64,000 nucleotides of DNA from Thermoflexus sp. GTDB taxonomy: Bacteria > Chloroflexota > Anaerolineae > Aggregatilineales > Aggregatilineaceae. The translations under genes and the position numbers were made by a program. The stretch is taken from contig DYGX01000002.1 in NCBI GenBank assembly GCA_020724465.1, positions 1 to 64,000 of the forward strand, written 5' to 3'. The notes beneath the pieces are model-generated. The model had not been told where the DNA came from, made no database searches, and saw only the letters and a list, made by a program, of their open reading frames with translations. This document shows, piece after piece, positions 16,749-25,883 of this stretch (position 1 is its first letter; every line of letters begins with the position of its first letter).

Positions 16749-17118
16749 AGTGACGGAAGTCACCCTACCGTCTGCGCTGTTGCTTGATTTGGACGATTCC
16801 GGTCGTGTGTTGCGCCCCGGCGCGGCGTTTCAGCGCCGCGCGCGCAAGTCTTTACGTGCTCAGACGGCCTTCGCCGCACCGGGTCGAGGTGGCCTGGGCC
16901 AGCCGCCGCGTACCCGACGCAAGCGCGCCTGCGAGCGCAGGTCGTGCCTGACGCGCACGTGATCTGCGCAGGCTGCCACAGCGCGGCGTTCACTAACAAT
17001 GTGGCGGCGGGCCAGAGTGGACTCGCGCTGTGCTGCGGGTAGAGCAAGGTCTTTACCAGCCTAGCACAACTCTTGAAAAGGTGCATCTGTGCATAGTGCC
17101 AGCGTGATCGCGCGGCGG
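16749..17118. other. gene-free intergenic stretch
   Basis: This is the remainder of a 480-base gap between the histidine kinase and the cytochrome operon. It holds a GC-rich inverted repeat GCGCGGCG/CGCCGCGC near 16819-16840 without a T-run. I see no supported gene. A lone CXXCH in the plus strand near 16965-16980 has no start or homologous context. Confidence 0.4.
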
Positions 17119-18993
17119 TCAGGGCTGTGTGGGGTGTGCCGCCGACGGAGTCTGGAGCGGCTCATGGGTCTGTGTCGAGGTTGAACCTATCCGCTCGCCT
17201 TTGGCCGCCAGAGGAAGCTGAACCGAAAACGTCGTCCCCTGGCCCTCGGTGCTGTGCACGCGGATCTGCCCGCCGTAGTGTTTGACAAGCTGTTTGACGA
17301 TTGCCAGGCCCAGTCCAGTCCCATGATACTCGCGCGCGCGGGCGTTGCGGGCGCGGTAGAACTCGTCCCAGATATGCGGCAGCTCGTCCGCCGGGATGCC
17401 GATGCCAGTGTCGATCACGTCAAGCGTGAGCCACTCGTGGTTCCATGTCAGGATCGCCTCGACACGGCCCCCTTCGGGCGTGTATTTGATGGCGTTTTCG
17501 ATCAGGTTGATTACGATGCGCCTGATATCTTCCGCGTTGGCGCAGATCCACAGGGCCGGGGCGTTCTGGGCGTTCGTCAGCAGGGAGACGCCGCGCTGCT
17601 CCGCCTGAGGGCGCAGTTGCTCGCAGACGCTTTTTAGGTGCAGGGTGAAATCCAGCTCATCGGTGGGGCGGCGAACAAGATGCTCTTCCCGGCCCGCTGC
17701 CAGGTCAAGCAGGTCACCGATCAACTCCTGCAACAGGTCGAGGCGCGCGCCCACGCGACGGACGATCTCGCACTGGGTTTCGCTCATGTCGCCCGCGTAT
17801 CCCTGGCAAAGCGTGCTGATCAGGCTCTGCGCTGCGGCAACCGGCGCGCGCAGCTCGTGGGTGACGGTGTGCAAGAAGCGCATTTTTGCCGCGTCGATAT
17901 CCGCCAGCGTCTGGTACTGCAGCGCATTGGAGAGCGCGATCCCGGCCTGTGCGGTCATGGCCGTCAGAAAGGGAATGTCTGCCTGGGTGAAGTGGTGAGG
18001 CGCGCTGCTGTACACGCGCAGAACGCCCAGCACCTGACCATCGACGCCTGGGATGGGGGCAACGATCCCGGAGAGAATTCCCTCGCGCAGCAGAGCCTGT
18101 TTGTACATGAAGCGATCTTCCCGGCGAACATCCGGGATCAGCACCGTCTGGCCGCGGATGGCTTGCAGGTCAATGGGGCTTTTGGCGATCTGAACCGGGC
18201 CCTTCCCAACATAGTTCTCGCTGAGTCCGTATCCGGCGGCGAACTCCAGCGTCGAGCCGTCCGGCGACAGCAGGCGCACAATCCCGGCAGTGGCTTTGAG
18301 GGTCTGGGCGCACATTTCCAGCAGCCGGATCAGCACTTCCTGCACATCCAGGGACGAGGTAATCACGCGGGCGGTCTGATAGAGCGCGGTTGCTTCGCGC
18401 TCGCGCCGCCGCAGGCGCGAGGCCACCACAACAGCCAGAGTGAACAGCAGCAGCGTAGTCAGCACGAACGCGAGCATTACCGTCGACGCGAACCACACGC
18501 TGCGGTAGAGACCGGTATGGCCCCAGACGTCCACGTGCGGGATGGCGCCGCTGTATTCCAGCCGCGCAATGGCGATCATCAGGGCTGTTGCGCCGATGGC
18601 GAGCATCGCGGCAGCCGGCGCGGAGAGAATGAGCGCCGTTCCGAACAGGTGGATCACGAAATAGATGATGCAGGGGCTTTCGACCCCGCCGGTGAAGTGA
18701 AAGATCGTCAGCAGCGAGAAGAGATCGAGCGCCACTTGGGCGTAGGCCAGCGCGGTGAGAAAGCGGCTCAGGCGGCGCAGCCCATACCACAGCACGCTGT
18801 TGAACGCCAGATGCAGGATGCCCACACCGATCAAAGGCAGCGGCACGAACTCGGTGCCCGGCACCAGGGCGCCGAAAAGCGCCAGCGCCAGCGCGCCCAG
18901 GCCGGTTGTCCAGCGCCACAGCATCAGAATGCGGAAGTTCGCGCCCAGCTCATCTGCGGTGGGCACCAGCCCCGGCGCAGTCGTCAGATGCAT
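17119..18993 (-). CDS. membrane sensor histidine kinase with GAF domain
   Basis: The 624-residue protein has six or so transmembrane segments within residues 20-195, then a GAF domain (about 205-355). A HisKA helix follows with the phosphoacceptor histidine near residue 379 (LHTVTHELRAPVAAA). The HATPase domain shows N-box NLIENAIKYTPEGG, G1 DTGIGIP, F-box DEFYRARN and G2 GTGLGLAIVKQL. The input signal is unknown. No response regulator is adjacent, so it is an orphan kinase. The start at 18993 has GAGGG upstream and removes 37 unconserved residues. It is divergent from the GltD-like gene. Confidence 0.92.
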   Translation of the reverse strand: MHLTTAPGLVPTADELGANFRILMLWRWTTGLGALALALFGALVPGTEFVPLPLIGVGILHLAFNSVLWYGLRRLSRFLTALAYAQVALDLFSLLTIFHFTGGVESPCIIYFVIHLFGTALILSAPAAAMLAIGATALMIAIARLEYSGAIPHVDVWGHTGLYRSVWFASTVMLAFVLTTLLLFTLAVVVASRLRRREREATALYQTARVITSSLDVQEVLIRLLEMCAQTLKATAGIVRLLSPDGSTLEFAAGYGLSENYVGKGPVQIAKSPIDLQAIRGQTVLIPDVRREDRFMYKQALLREGILSGIVAPIPGVDGQVLGVLRVYSSAPHHFTQADIPFLTAMTAQAGIALSNALQYQTLADIDAAKMRFLHTVTHELRAPVAAAQSLISTLCQGYAGDMSETQCEIVRRVGARLDLLQELIGDLLDLAAGREEHLVRRPTDELDFTLHLKSVCEQLRPQAEQRGVSLLTNAQNAPALWICANAEDIRRIVINLIENAIKYTPEGGRVEAILTWNHEWLTLDVIDTGIGIPADELPHIWDEFYRARNARAREYHGTGLGLAIVKQLVKHYGGQIRVHSTEGQGTTFSVQLPLAAKGERIGSTSTQTHEPLQTPSAAHPTQP

Positions 18994-19452
18994 GGCGTGC
19001 CCTCGTCGGTAAGCGCATGCCCGATCGTCCAGAGTCGTGCTGATCCCGTTGGGTGAGTCAGACAAACGCGTGGGAAGGGCGTGGCGCGGGAAGGCCCAAC
19101 CCACGCCGTACGCGGCGTCGATCTGGGTTCAGTCGGGTGACAGTTGGCTAGAGAACGCTGCATGCCGGACACGTCGGCCCGTTCTTTCCGGAAAACATTT
19201 TCGGCACCAAAACATTGAGGCATCGATCTATTGGTGTTTAGTATACTGCGGAACGGATCGCCAACCAGTGCCTTCTGGCACTTCTTCGCATGCGGCTTGA
19301 GGTTTTTTTTTGAAGACTGTGCAACAAATATAACCCCCAAGACACGATACCTGGCACTATCGGGCTGGCGCTGTTTGCCGTATGGTATTTGTGCGCTAAA
19401 GAAAGCACTTATTTTGTTTTATCGTCCGTTCTATTCGGCAAGGAGTACCTTC
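18994..19452. other. divergent intergenic region, kinase / GltD-like gene
   Basis: This 459-base region is more AT-rich in its right half than its surroundings. It contains TATACT at 19242-19247 and TATAAC at 19329-19334 as isolated -10-like hexamers, but neither has a well-spaced -35. A run of nine T residues occurs near 19302-19311. No gene is supported here. Confidence 0.35.
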
Positions 19453-20910
19453 ATGGGCCGTGACTGGTCTTCGCTTGAGATCGACCGGAAGGCGCGGGCA
19501 TACGCGCCGGTGCTGCCTGTCAGCAAACAACCTGCCGATCAACGCCTGACCCACTTTGATGAAATCTACTACACTTACGAGGCGGAGATGGCCCGGATTG
19601 AAGCGTCACGCTGCATCCAATGCCCCGATCCGGCGCCTTGCCAGCTTGCCTGCCCGCTGAACAACGATATCCCCTCGGCTTTGAAGCTGATCGAGGAAGG
19701 GCGCTTCATTGAGGCGGCGAACGTCTTTCGCCAGACCAGCCCCATGCCGGAGATTTGCAGCCGGGTGTGCCCGCAGGAACGGCTGTGCGAGGGGTCCTGC
19801 ACTCATGGGGGCGGCGTGAGCAACGCGCCGATTCAGATCGGCAAGCTGGAGAAGTTCGTCGTCGAGTTCCAGCTCGCAGTCGAGGGGATGCCGCTCGGCA
19901 AGGTCGCGCCGGACACGGGGCGGCGGGTCGCGGTGGTCGGCGGTGGGCCGGCGGGTCTGGCGGCTGCCGAATTTCTGCGGCGCGAAGGCCACGCGGTGAC
20001 GGTCTACGACGCGAATCCGTTCCCCGGCGGCCTGCTGATTTATGGTATTCCGGCTTTCAAACTGAGCAAAGAACACGTCGTGCGCAAGGTGGAACAGCTC
20101 AAGACGCTGGGTATCGAGTTTGTGCAGAACACGCGCGTCGGGCGCGACCTCCCGCTGCAGAAGCTGTGCGAGGACTATGACGCGGTCTTTGTCGGCGTCG
20201 GCGCGAACGTAGACGTTCCGGCGAAATGGGAAGGGGTCGAGCTGGAAGGGGTCTATCAGGCGGGGGAATTCTTGATCCGCGCTAATGTCCCGGTCGAACT
20301 CCAGCCCGCTGAGCTGGCACAGAGCGGCAAGCCCCCGGTCGGGCGGCGCGTGTACGTCTTCGGCGGCGGCGATACCGCGATGGACTGCGTGCGGTCTTCA
20401 CTGCGCTTGCAGCGCGAGATGGGCTACGACCTGGACGTGACCTGCGCCTACCGCCGCACCGAGGCCGAAATGCCCGGCTGCAAGGTCGAGCGGGCCAACG
20501 CGCGCGAAGAAGGCGCCAAGTTCGAATGGCTGACGGCGCCGGTCCGCTTCATCGGCGATGACAACGGCCACCTGAAGGCCATCGAGCTAATCCGTATGAC
20601 TCTGGGCGAGCCGGACGAGAGCGGGCGGCGCCGCCCGATCCCGCTTGAGGGGTCGGAATACACCGTGGAAGCGGACACCGCCATTCTGGCTCTGGGATAC
20701 TGGCCGGATCCGCTGCTCGGCAAGACGACCGAGGGCCTGCAGACACACAACTGGGGGCTGATCGCTGCCGATCCGCTGACGGGGCGCACCAGCCTGCCGA
20801 AGGTCTGGGCGGCGGGTGACGGCGTCACCGGGCCAGACCTGGTCAGCACGGCCATTCGCGGGGCGCTGCGGGCCGCACGCGACATTCATCAGGCCCTGGT
20901 GCCGGGCTAG
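19453..20910 (+). CDS. GltD-like NAD(P)H-dependent iron-sulfur flavoprotein
   Basis: The 485-residue protein resembles the small subunit of NADPH glutamate synthase and relatives such as PreT. These use FAD and N-terminal [4Fe-4S] clusters to move electrons from NAD(P)H to a partner. Near residues 55-120 are cysteine groups CIQCPDPAPCQLACP and CSRVCPQERLCEGSC. FAD-binding VVGGGPAGLAAAEFL lies near residue 160, a second dinucleotide site VFGGGDTAMDC near 300, and a C-terminal AAGDGVTGPDLV. The start at 19453 follows AAGGAG. No large glutamate synthase subunit is nearby, so the physiological partner is unknown. Confidence 0.85.
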   Translation: MGRDWSSLEIDRKARAYAPVLPVSKQPADQRLTHFDEIYYTYEAEMARIEASRCIQCPDPAPCQLACPLNNDIPSALKLIEEGRFIEAANVFRQTSPMPEICSRVCPQERLCEGSCTHGGGVSNAPIQIGKLEKFVVEFQLAVEGMPLGKVAPDTGRRVAVVGGGPAGLAAAEFLRREGHAVTVYDANPFPGGLLIYGIPAFKLSKEHVVRKVEQLKTLGIEFVQNTRVGRDLPLQKLCEDYDAVFVGVGANVDVPAKWEGVELEGVYQAGEFLIRANVPVELQPAELAQSGKPPVGRRVYVFGGGDTAMDCVRSSLRLQREMGYDLDVTCAYRRTEAEMPGCKVERANAREEGAKFEWLTAPVRFIGDDNGHLKAIELIRMTLGEPDESGRRRPIPLEGSEYTVEADTAILALGYWPDPLLGKTTEGLQTHNWGLIAADPLTGRTSLPKVWAAGDGVTGPDLVSTAIRGALRAARDIHQALVPG

Positions 20911-20940
20911 CACTGTTCCGCTGCACGGCTAGAACACCAC

Positions 20941-20974
20941 GCGCCGCGAGGGCTGCCCCCGCGGCGCTGTTTTT
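20941..20974 (+). terminator. intrinsic terminator after the GltD-like gene
   Basis: Arms 20941-20952 and 20956-20967 form a 12-bp stem with one mismatch, followed by TGTTTTT. It lies between two convergent genes. Confidence 0.75.
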
Positions 20975-20997
20975 GGCGGCGGATACCGGAGGAGCGC

Positions 20998-22806
20998 TCA
21001 GCCCACCAGGCGTTCCAGGCGATCGACGTACCCGGCCAGCACCCCGAACGCCGCTTCGACCGGGGCCGGGCTGGTCAGATCGACGCCGGCCAGCCTCAGC
21101 GCATCGAGCGGATAGAGCGAACCGCCCGCTTTGAGGAACTCCAGATAGGCATCGGCGGCGCCGGGCTTGCCGTCCAGAATGCCCTGCGCCAGCGCGTGGG
21201 CAGCGGAGATGCCGGTCGCGTACTGGAAGACGTAGAAATCGGTGTAGAGATGCCCGAACTGTGCCCAGGCGATCCCGACCCGGTCGCGGTCGACGGCCAT
21301 CTCGCCCCCGTACCCTTCCTCGAAGAGATCGGCCATGCGCTCGATCATCAGGCTGGCGGTCAGCCCTTCGCCGCGCTCGGTGCGCGCGTGCATCTCCAGC
21401 TCGAAGCGCGCCAGCGTGGGCATCTGGAAGAGGTAGCGGTGGAAGTTGTACATGGCTTCCTCGATCAGCGCGATCTGGAAGCCCGGATTGTCCTGCGTGG
21501 CGAGCAGGTAGGCACGCACCATCGCCTGATTGAAGTTCGAGGCCACTTCCGCGACAAACAAGGAATAGTCACTGTAGATCATGGGCTGGTGCTGCCACGC
21601 CAGATACGAATGCATCGAATGACCCAGCTCGTGGGCCAGCGTGCTCAGCGAATTGAGCGAGTCGTTGTAGCTCATCATGATGAACGGGTAAGTTCCCTTC
21701 CAGCCGCTCGAGAAGGCGCCCTGGCGCTTACCCTGGTTCGGATAGATGTCCACCCAGCGATCCCGCAGGCATCCCTGGCGCAGCACCTCGACATAGTCGC
21801 TGCCGAGCGGCCGCATTCCTTCGGCGATCCACTCTACGGCTTGCGTGTAGGGCACCTGTGGCTGTGTGTCGGTCAGCGGTGCCCATACATCGTAGGGATG
21901 CAGCGTGTCGACGCCCAACGCGCGACGCCGCAGCGCCCAGTAGCGGTGCCAGATGGGCAGGTGCCGGCGGAAGGTGTCGATCAGGTTGTGGAAGACCTCG
22001 ACCGGGATGTTGTAGGGAAACAGCGCGCTCTCTAGCGCCGACCCGTGCCCGCGCACCCGCGCCAGGAAGGCAGCCTGCTTCAGCGCCGTCGCGAGGTTGT
22101 TGGCGAACGCATTTTTGCACGAGAGATAGCCGTCTGTATAGCTTTCCCAGGCGGTGCGGCGCAGCTCCCGGTCGGGCGCCAGCATCAACTCGGCGATGGT
22201 GCTCTGCGCAACAGTGGCGGAGGAGCCATCCGCACCCGTGGCCGGGCGGAACTGCAGGTCGGCATTCGCCAGCAGCTTCGCCGTGGTCGAGACGGAACCG
22301 AAGGGGTCGGCAAGCTGGCCCAGAATCGCTTCCACCTCTGCCGAGCGGATGTGCGCCTGCTGGCGGAACAGATTGTCGAAGTAATGAGCATAGATGCGCA
22401 GGCGCGGTTCCTGCTCCATCCAGCCGGAGATGGTGTCTCGGCCAAGGGCGAGAATTTCCGGGCCGGCAAAGGCGGCTGCGGCGAGCACCTGACTGTAGAG
22501 ACTGTTCGCCTGGCTGTCCATTGCCGCAGCGGCCTGATCGGCGGTGTCGACAGAGCTTTCCATCCCGGCGTAAACCAGCACTTTGCCGGCTCGCCCGTAC
22601 AGATCGGACAGGCCGTCAAAGAACTCGAGCAGCGTGGCGGGGCCGTCGGCCAGGTGCCCCTTGAAGCGGCTCTCAAACGCCGGCAGGGCCGCCGTGACGG
22701 ACTCGCGCTCAGCCTCCCAGGCTTCGGCTGACGGGAACACGCTGGGCGCGTTCCAGGTATGCTCTGGCGCGATCGCGCTGCGCGGGGGTAATGAACGGTC
22801 GGTCAT
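20998..22806 (-). CDS. pepF: M3-family oligoendopeptidase
   Basis: This zinc metallopeptidase of 602 residues probably hydrolyses short peptides in the cytoplasm. The zinc motif HELGH lies in TLAHELGHSMHSYLA near residue 387, and the third ligand glutamate follows in FVAEVASNFNQAM. The overall length and N-terminal helical domain match oligoendopeptidase F. No signal peptide is seen. The start at 22806 has GAGGAGCAC upstream. A TATACT -10-like hexamer is found on the minus strand at 22850-22855 but without a good -35. The gene converges with the GltD-like gene. Confidence 0.9.
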   Translation of the reverse strand: MTDRSLPPRSAIAPEHTWNAPSVFPSAEAWEAERESVTAALPAFESRFKGHLADGPATLLEFFDGLSDLYGRAGKVLVYAGMESSVDTADQAAAAMDSQANSLYSQVLAAAAFAGPEILALGRDTISGWMEQEPRLRIYAHYFDNLFRQQAHIRSAEVEAILGQLADPFGSVSTTAKLLANADLQFRPATGADGSSATVAQSTIAELMLAPDRELRRTAWESYTDGYLSCKNAFANNLATALKQAAFLARVRGHGSALESALFPYNIPVEVFHNLIDTFRRHLPIWHRYWALRRRALGVDTLHPYDVWAPLTDTQPQVPYTQAVEWIAEGMRPLGSDYVEVLRQGCLRDRWVDIYPNQGKRQGAFSSGWKGTYPFIMMSYNDSLNSLSTLAHELGHSMHSYLAWQHQPMIYSDYSLFVAEVASNFNQAMVRAYLLATQDNPGFQIALIEEAMYNFHRYLFQMPTLARFELEMHARTERGEGLTASLMIERMADLFEEGYGGEMAVDRDRVGIAWAQFGHLYTDFYVFQYATGISAAHALAQGILDGKPGAADAYLEFLKAGGSLYPLDALRLAGVDLTSPAPVEAAFGVLAGYVDRLERLVG

Positions 22807-22886
22807 TATCGTGTGCTCCTCAAACAATCGCATCATCAGATCGGGCCGAAGTATAACGCGTGCGGGCGCTGCTCGTGGGAACGAGT

Positions 22887-22908
22887 GCGGGGTGGCGCGC
22901 CACCCCGC
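22887..22908. repeat. 22-bp perfect palindrome
   Basis: The sequence from 22887 to 22908 is a perfect inverted repeat (GCGGGGTGGCG and its complement) between the aldo/keto reductase stop and the peptidase start. It can form an 9-11 bp hairpin. It may end transcription of the reductase gene or act as an operator; there is no T-run. Confidence 0.5.
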
Positions 22909-22933
22909 TCAGCCGGACTCGTCTCACCGGAGC

Positions 22934-23905
22934 TTACTGCGACCACTCGGTCGGCTGTCGATCCCAGCGGTGCGCGCGGAGCTTCTCAATCAGGTCCGGC
23001 GGCAGCCCCTTGCCATCGCTGGCGGCGATGTTGGCCTCGACATGCCGCAGCTTGCGCATGCCAGGGATGGTGGTGGACACCGTCGGATTGGAGAGAATGA
23101 AGCGCAACGCCATCTCCGGCATGGTCATCCCTTCGGGGACAAGCGGGCGCAGCGCCTCGGCACGCTCGACCGAGGCGTGCAGGTTCTCCGGCACGAAATA
23201 CGTGTTGCGCCAGTCGCCTTCGGGCCAGGTCGAGTTTTTGGTCAGCGTGCCGGTCAGCGTGCCCTCGTCGAAGGGGACACGCGCGATCACGGCGATGTTG
23301 AGTTCTTCGCAGACAGGAAAGAGTTCATCTTCGGGGTTCTGGTCGAAGATGTTGTAGATGACCTGCACTGCGTCGATCAGCCCGGTACGGAGCGTCTCAA
23401 TCCCATTCCACGGCTCCCAGCGGTTGACGCTGATCCCCATCGCGCGGATCTTGCCCTGCTGCTTGAGGTCTTCGACGGCCCGCTGCCAGCGCTCGTCATG
23501 CGCCCAGGCATCTTCCCAGACGTGGAACTGCATCAGGTCAATCGTCTCGACGCCCAGGTTATTCAGGCTGCGGTTCGTGTAGTCAATGATGTAGTCATAG
23601 GGAAAGACCTCATCGAGCGTGAAATGACGTCTGGACGGCCAGATACGGTTCTTCGGCGGGATTTTGGTTGCCGTATATAGACGCGTGTTAGGATACTGGC
23701 GGAGCAGATTGCCCAACAGGCGCTCGCTGTGCCCGTCGCCATAGGCCCAGGCAGTATCAAAGAAGTTGCAGCCAAGCTCAACGGCGCGGCTGAGCGACTG
23801 GATCGACTCCTCGTCGTCGGAACCCTTCCAGCCCGCCATCCCCCACATGCCATATCCAATCTCGCTGACCTGCCAGCCTGTCCGTCCAAAGGTGCGATAT
23901 TGCAT
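22934..23905 (-). CDS. aldo/keto reductase
   Basis: The 323-residue protein matches the NAD(P)H-dependent aldo/keto reductase family, which folds as a TIM barrel and reduces carbonyls. The catalytic residues appear as aspartate and tyrosine in FFDTAWAYGDGHSER, lysine in TATKIPP and histidine in QFHVWED. The C-terminal cofactor segment TTIPGMRKLRHVEAN is also present. The substrate is unknown. The start at 23905 is the one that gives the usual N-terminal MQYRTFGRTG. It is followed 126 bases later by the oppositely regulated peptidase gene on the same strand. Confidence 0.9.
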   Translation of the reverse strand: MQYRTFGRTGWQVSEIGYGMWGMAGWKGSDDEESIQSLSRAVELGCNFFDTAWAYGDGHSERLLGNLLRQYPNTRLYTATKIPPKNRIWPSRRHFTLDEVFPYDYIIDYTNRSLNNLGVETIDLMQFHVWEDAWAHDERWQRAVEDLKQQGKIRAMGISVNRWEPWNGIETLRTGLIDAVQVIYNIFDQNPEDELFPVCEELNIAVIARVPFDEGTLTGTLTKNSTWPEGDWRNTYFVPENLHASVERAEALRPLVPEGMTMPEMALRFILSNPTVSTTIPGMRKLRHVEANIAASDGKGLPPDLIEKLRAHRWDRQPTEWSQ

Positions 23906-23987
23906 ATGCGTCGTCTCCTCGTAGCCACTGAGAACCCAACCGGGCGGCTCGCGTGCGGGAGCCGCGCCTGCGCAGACTATAGCGGTG

Positions 23988-24569
23988 TCATGCCGGCGCG
24001 TCCACATCCCCGAAGAAGATCACCAGATGAAGCGTGCCCAGGATCAGCCGGTCGCCATGCGAGACGACGTACTCGACGAACGGCATCAGCTTCTGGTCGT
24101 TGAGGTATGTCCCGTTGATGCTGGCGAGATCGGTCACGACCAGAAACTCGCCGCGCCGCTGGAGCGCGCAGTGACGCCGCGAGACTCCGTGCGCCATGGC
24201 ATTGAGTTCCGTCAGGTCAAGCACTCCGGCGGGGGGTGGGTTGGTGGTCCGCCCCAAAACCAGCGTGTCGCGGATGTCCACTTTGTAACAGACGCCCGAC
24301 GGCAAGAACTGGAGCAGGGCGATGTCGTGCGGTTTGAAATGCGAGCGGCCCTCACCCTCGACCGCTACAGTCCGGGGTACGCGCTTCATCGGGATGGTGC
24401 TGGGTGTATCGTACACGTGGTCAACCGGGGGCACTTCAGCCCCGCACTGAGGGCAGTGACGGTCCAGTGCCTCGATAGTCGCGCCGCAGACCCGGCAACG
24501 TGCTGATTCGTCCGGTAGCGACGACGGCCTTTCGGGCTGGGCCTGGTTGGGACTCAAATTGCCGGTCAT
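23988..24569 (-). CDS. zinc-ribbon / FHA-domain protein
   Basis: The 193-residue protein has an N-terminal zinc ribbon (CRVCGATIEALDRHCPQCG, about residues 25-43), a linker, and a C-terminal forkhead-associated domain. The FHA signature is visible as VLGRT near residue 110, GVSRRHC and the ASINGTYLN loop. FHA domains bind phosphothreonine peptides, so this is probably a signalling adaptor for a Ser/Thr kinase, none of which is encoded here. The start at 24569 has a GGAGA ribosome-binding site. It is divergent from dinB. Confidence 0.88.
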   Translation of the reverse strand: MTGNLSPNQAQPERPSSLPDESARCRVCGATIEALDRHCPQCGAEVPPVDHVYDTPSTIPMKRVPRTVAVEGEGRSHFKPHDIALLQFLPSGVCYKVDIRDTLVLGRTTNPPPAGVLDLTELNAMAHGVSRRHCALQRRGEFLVVTDLASINGTYLNDQKLMPFVEYVVSHGDRLILGTLHLVIFFGDVDAPA

Positions 24570-24585
24570 GGAATGATCTCCGCGT

Positions 24586-24622
24586 GTACATGTACTGTAA
24601 TCGAACTCGCCAATGCATACAA
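24586..24622 (-). promoter_or_regulatory. candidate promoter and palindrome in the FHA/dinB divergent region
   Basis: On the minus strand TTGTAT (24617-24622) and TACAGT (24594-24599) are 17 bases apart and point at the FHA gene. The perfect palindrome GTACATGTAC (24586-24595) overlaps the -10 and could be an operator. It does not match a LexA box I recognise. Confidence 0.35.
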
Positions 24623-24662
24623 CTTTGCGACGGCGCGGTTCGATTCGCGGTAAACTGGGGGC

Positions 24663-25850
24663 ATGGTACGCAAAATCCTTCACCTGGACCTGGATGCGTT
24701 CTTTTGCGCGGTCGAAGAACTGAACAATCCCGCGCTGCGGGGCGTGCCGTTTGCCGTGGGCGGCAGACCCGACCAGCGCGGCGTGGTGGCGTCGTGTTCG
24801 TATGCCGCGCGGCGCTTCGGCGTTCGGTCTGCCATGTCGACGGCGACGGCGCTTCGCCTTTGCCCGGGCCTGATCCTCGTGCCGCACCGCCGGGGCGCTT
24901 ACAGCCAGGTCTCGCGCCAGGTGATGGCCCGCCTGCACGATCTGTCTCCGCTGGTTGAGCAGCTATCGATCGATGAAGCGTTTGTGGATGTCAGCTTTCT
25001 GCCCGACGATCCGGCAGAGGTGGCCCGCCGCCTGCAGAGCGAAATCAACGAGTCGCTGGGGCTGCCCTGCTCGCTCGGTGTGGCGACCAACAAGCTGGTG
25101 GCGAAGATCGCGAACAATGTGGGCAAGTCCCGCGTGCAGGGTGATGCCCCGCCTAATGCGATCACAGTCGTGCCGCCGGGAGAGGAAGCCGCCTTCCTGA
25201 GCGAGCTGCCGGTCTCCGAGCTGTGGGGCGTCGGGCCGAAAACGGCCGAGACGCTGGCCCGCTACGGCGTGCGGACGATTGGGGATGTCGCGGCGTGGCC
25301 CGAAGCCGAGCTGATGCGCCTGTTCGGCAAGCACGGCCAGAGCATCGCGCGGCACGCGCGCGGCATTGACGACCGTCCGGTCGAACCGGAGCGCGAGACG
25401 AAGTCGATCAGCAAGGAAATCACCTTCTCGCGCGATGTGACCGACGGCGTGCTGCTAGAGCGCACCCTGCGCCAGCTTGCCGATGGCGTCGGACGGCAGG
25501 CGCGCAAGAGCAGGCTGAGCGGGACAACGGTCAAGCTCAAGCTGCGCTGGTCCGATTTCACAACGCTAACGCGCCAGGTTACGCTTGATCACCCGGTGGA
25601 CGAGGACGATGCCATCTTCGAAGCTGCGCGCGAGCTGTTTCATCGCTTCTGGACGGTGGGCAGGCCGGTCCGCCTGATCGGAGTCGGGCTGAGCGGGTTC
25701 GCCCAGCCGCACCGCCAGCTTGGTCTGTGGGAAGACCCGGCTGAGGAGTCCGAAAAGCGGCGCCTGCAAACCACGCTCGACGATCTGCGCGAGCGTTTCG
25801 GGGATGATGCGATTCGTCGCGGCAGCGACCTGTCCATCGACGAGCCATAA
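24663..25850 (+). CDS. dinB: DNA polymerase IV (Y-family translesion polymerase)
   Basis: DinB copies damaged templates with low fidelity. The 395-residue protein has the Y-family catalytic motif LDLDAFFCAVEEL at the N-terminus, the SYAARRFGVRSAM segment and the second carboxylate motif LSIDEAFVDVS. SLGVATNKLVAKIAN and a helix-hairpin-helix region with ELWGVGPKTAETL follow. The C-terminal QLGLWE resembles the beta-clamp-binding QLxLF motif. It is transcribed away from the FHA gene. SOS control cannot be judged from the short upstream region. Confidence 0.95.
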   Translation: MVRKILHLDLDAFFCAVEELNNPALRGVPFAVGGRPDQRGVVASCSYAARRFGVRSAMSTATALRLCPGLILVPHRRGAYSQVSRQVMARLHDLSPLVEQLSIDEAFVDVSFLPDDPAEVARRLQSEINESLGLPCSLGVATNKLVAKIANNVGKSRVQGDAPPNAITVVPPGEEAAFLSELPVSELWGVGPKTAETLARYGVRTIGDVAAWPEAELMRLFGKHGQSIARHARGIDDRPVEPERETKSISKEITFSRDVTDGVLLERTLRQLADGVGRQARKSRLSGTTVKLKLRWSDFTTLTRQVTLDHPVDEDDAIFEAARELFHRFWTVGRPVRLIGVGLSGFAQPHRQLGLWEDPAEESEKRRLQTTLDDLRERFGDDAIRRGSDLSIDEP

Positions 25851-25883
25851 TTCAGACGAATCTGGGTTTGCCCCGCGTGACGG

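Noticed and set aside
16711-16962. An 83-codon plus-strand frame upstream of the cytochrome operon
   Set aside because: It overlaps the predicted minus-strand promoter, is rich in Arg and Ser from GC-skewed reading and resembles no protein.
16941-17040. A CXXCH-containing open frame on the plus strand in the gap before the cytochrome operon
   Set aside because: It has a single haem-like motif, no ribosome-binding site, no signal peptide and ends after about 25 further residues; chance is more likely.
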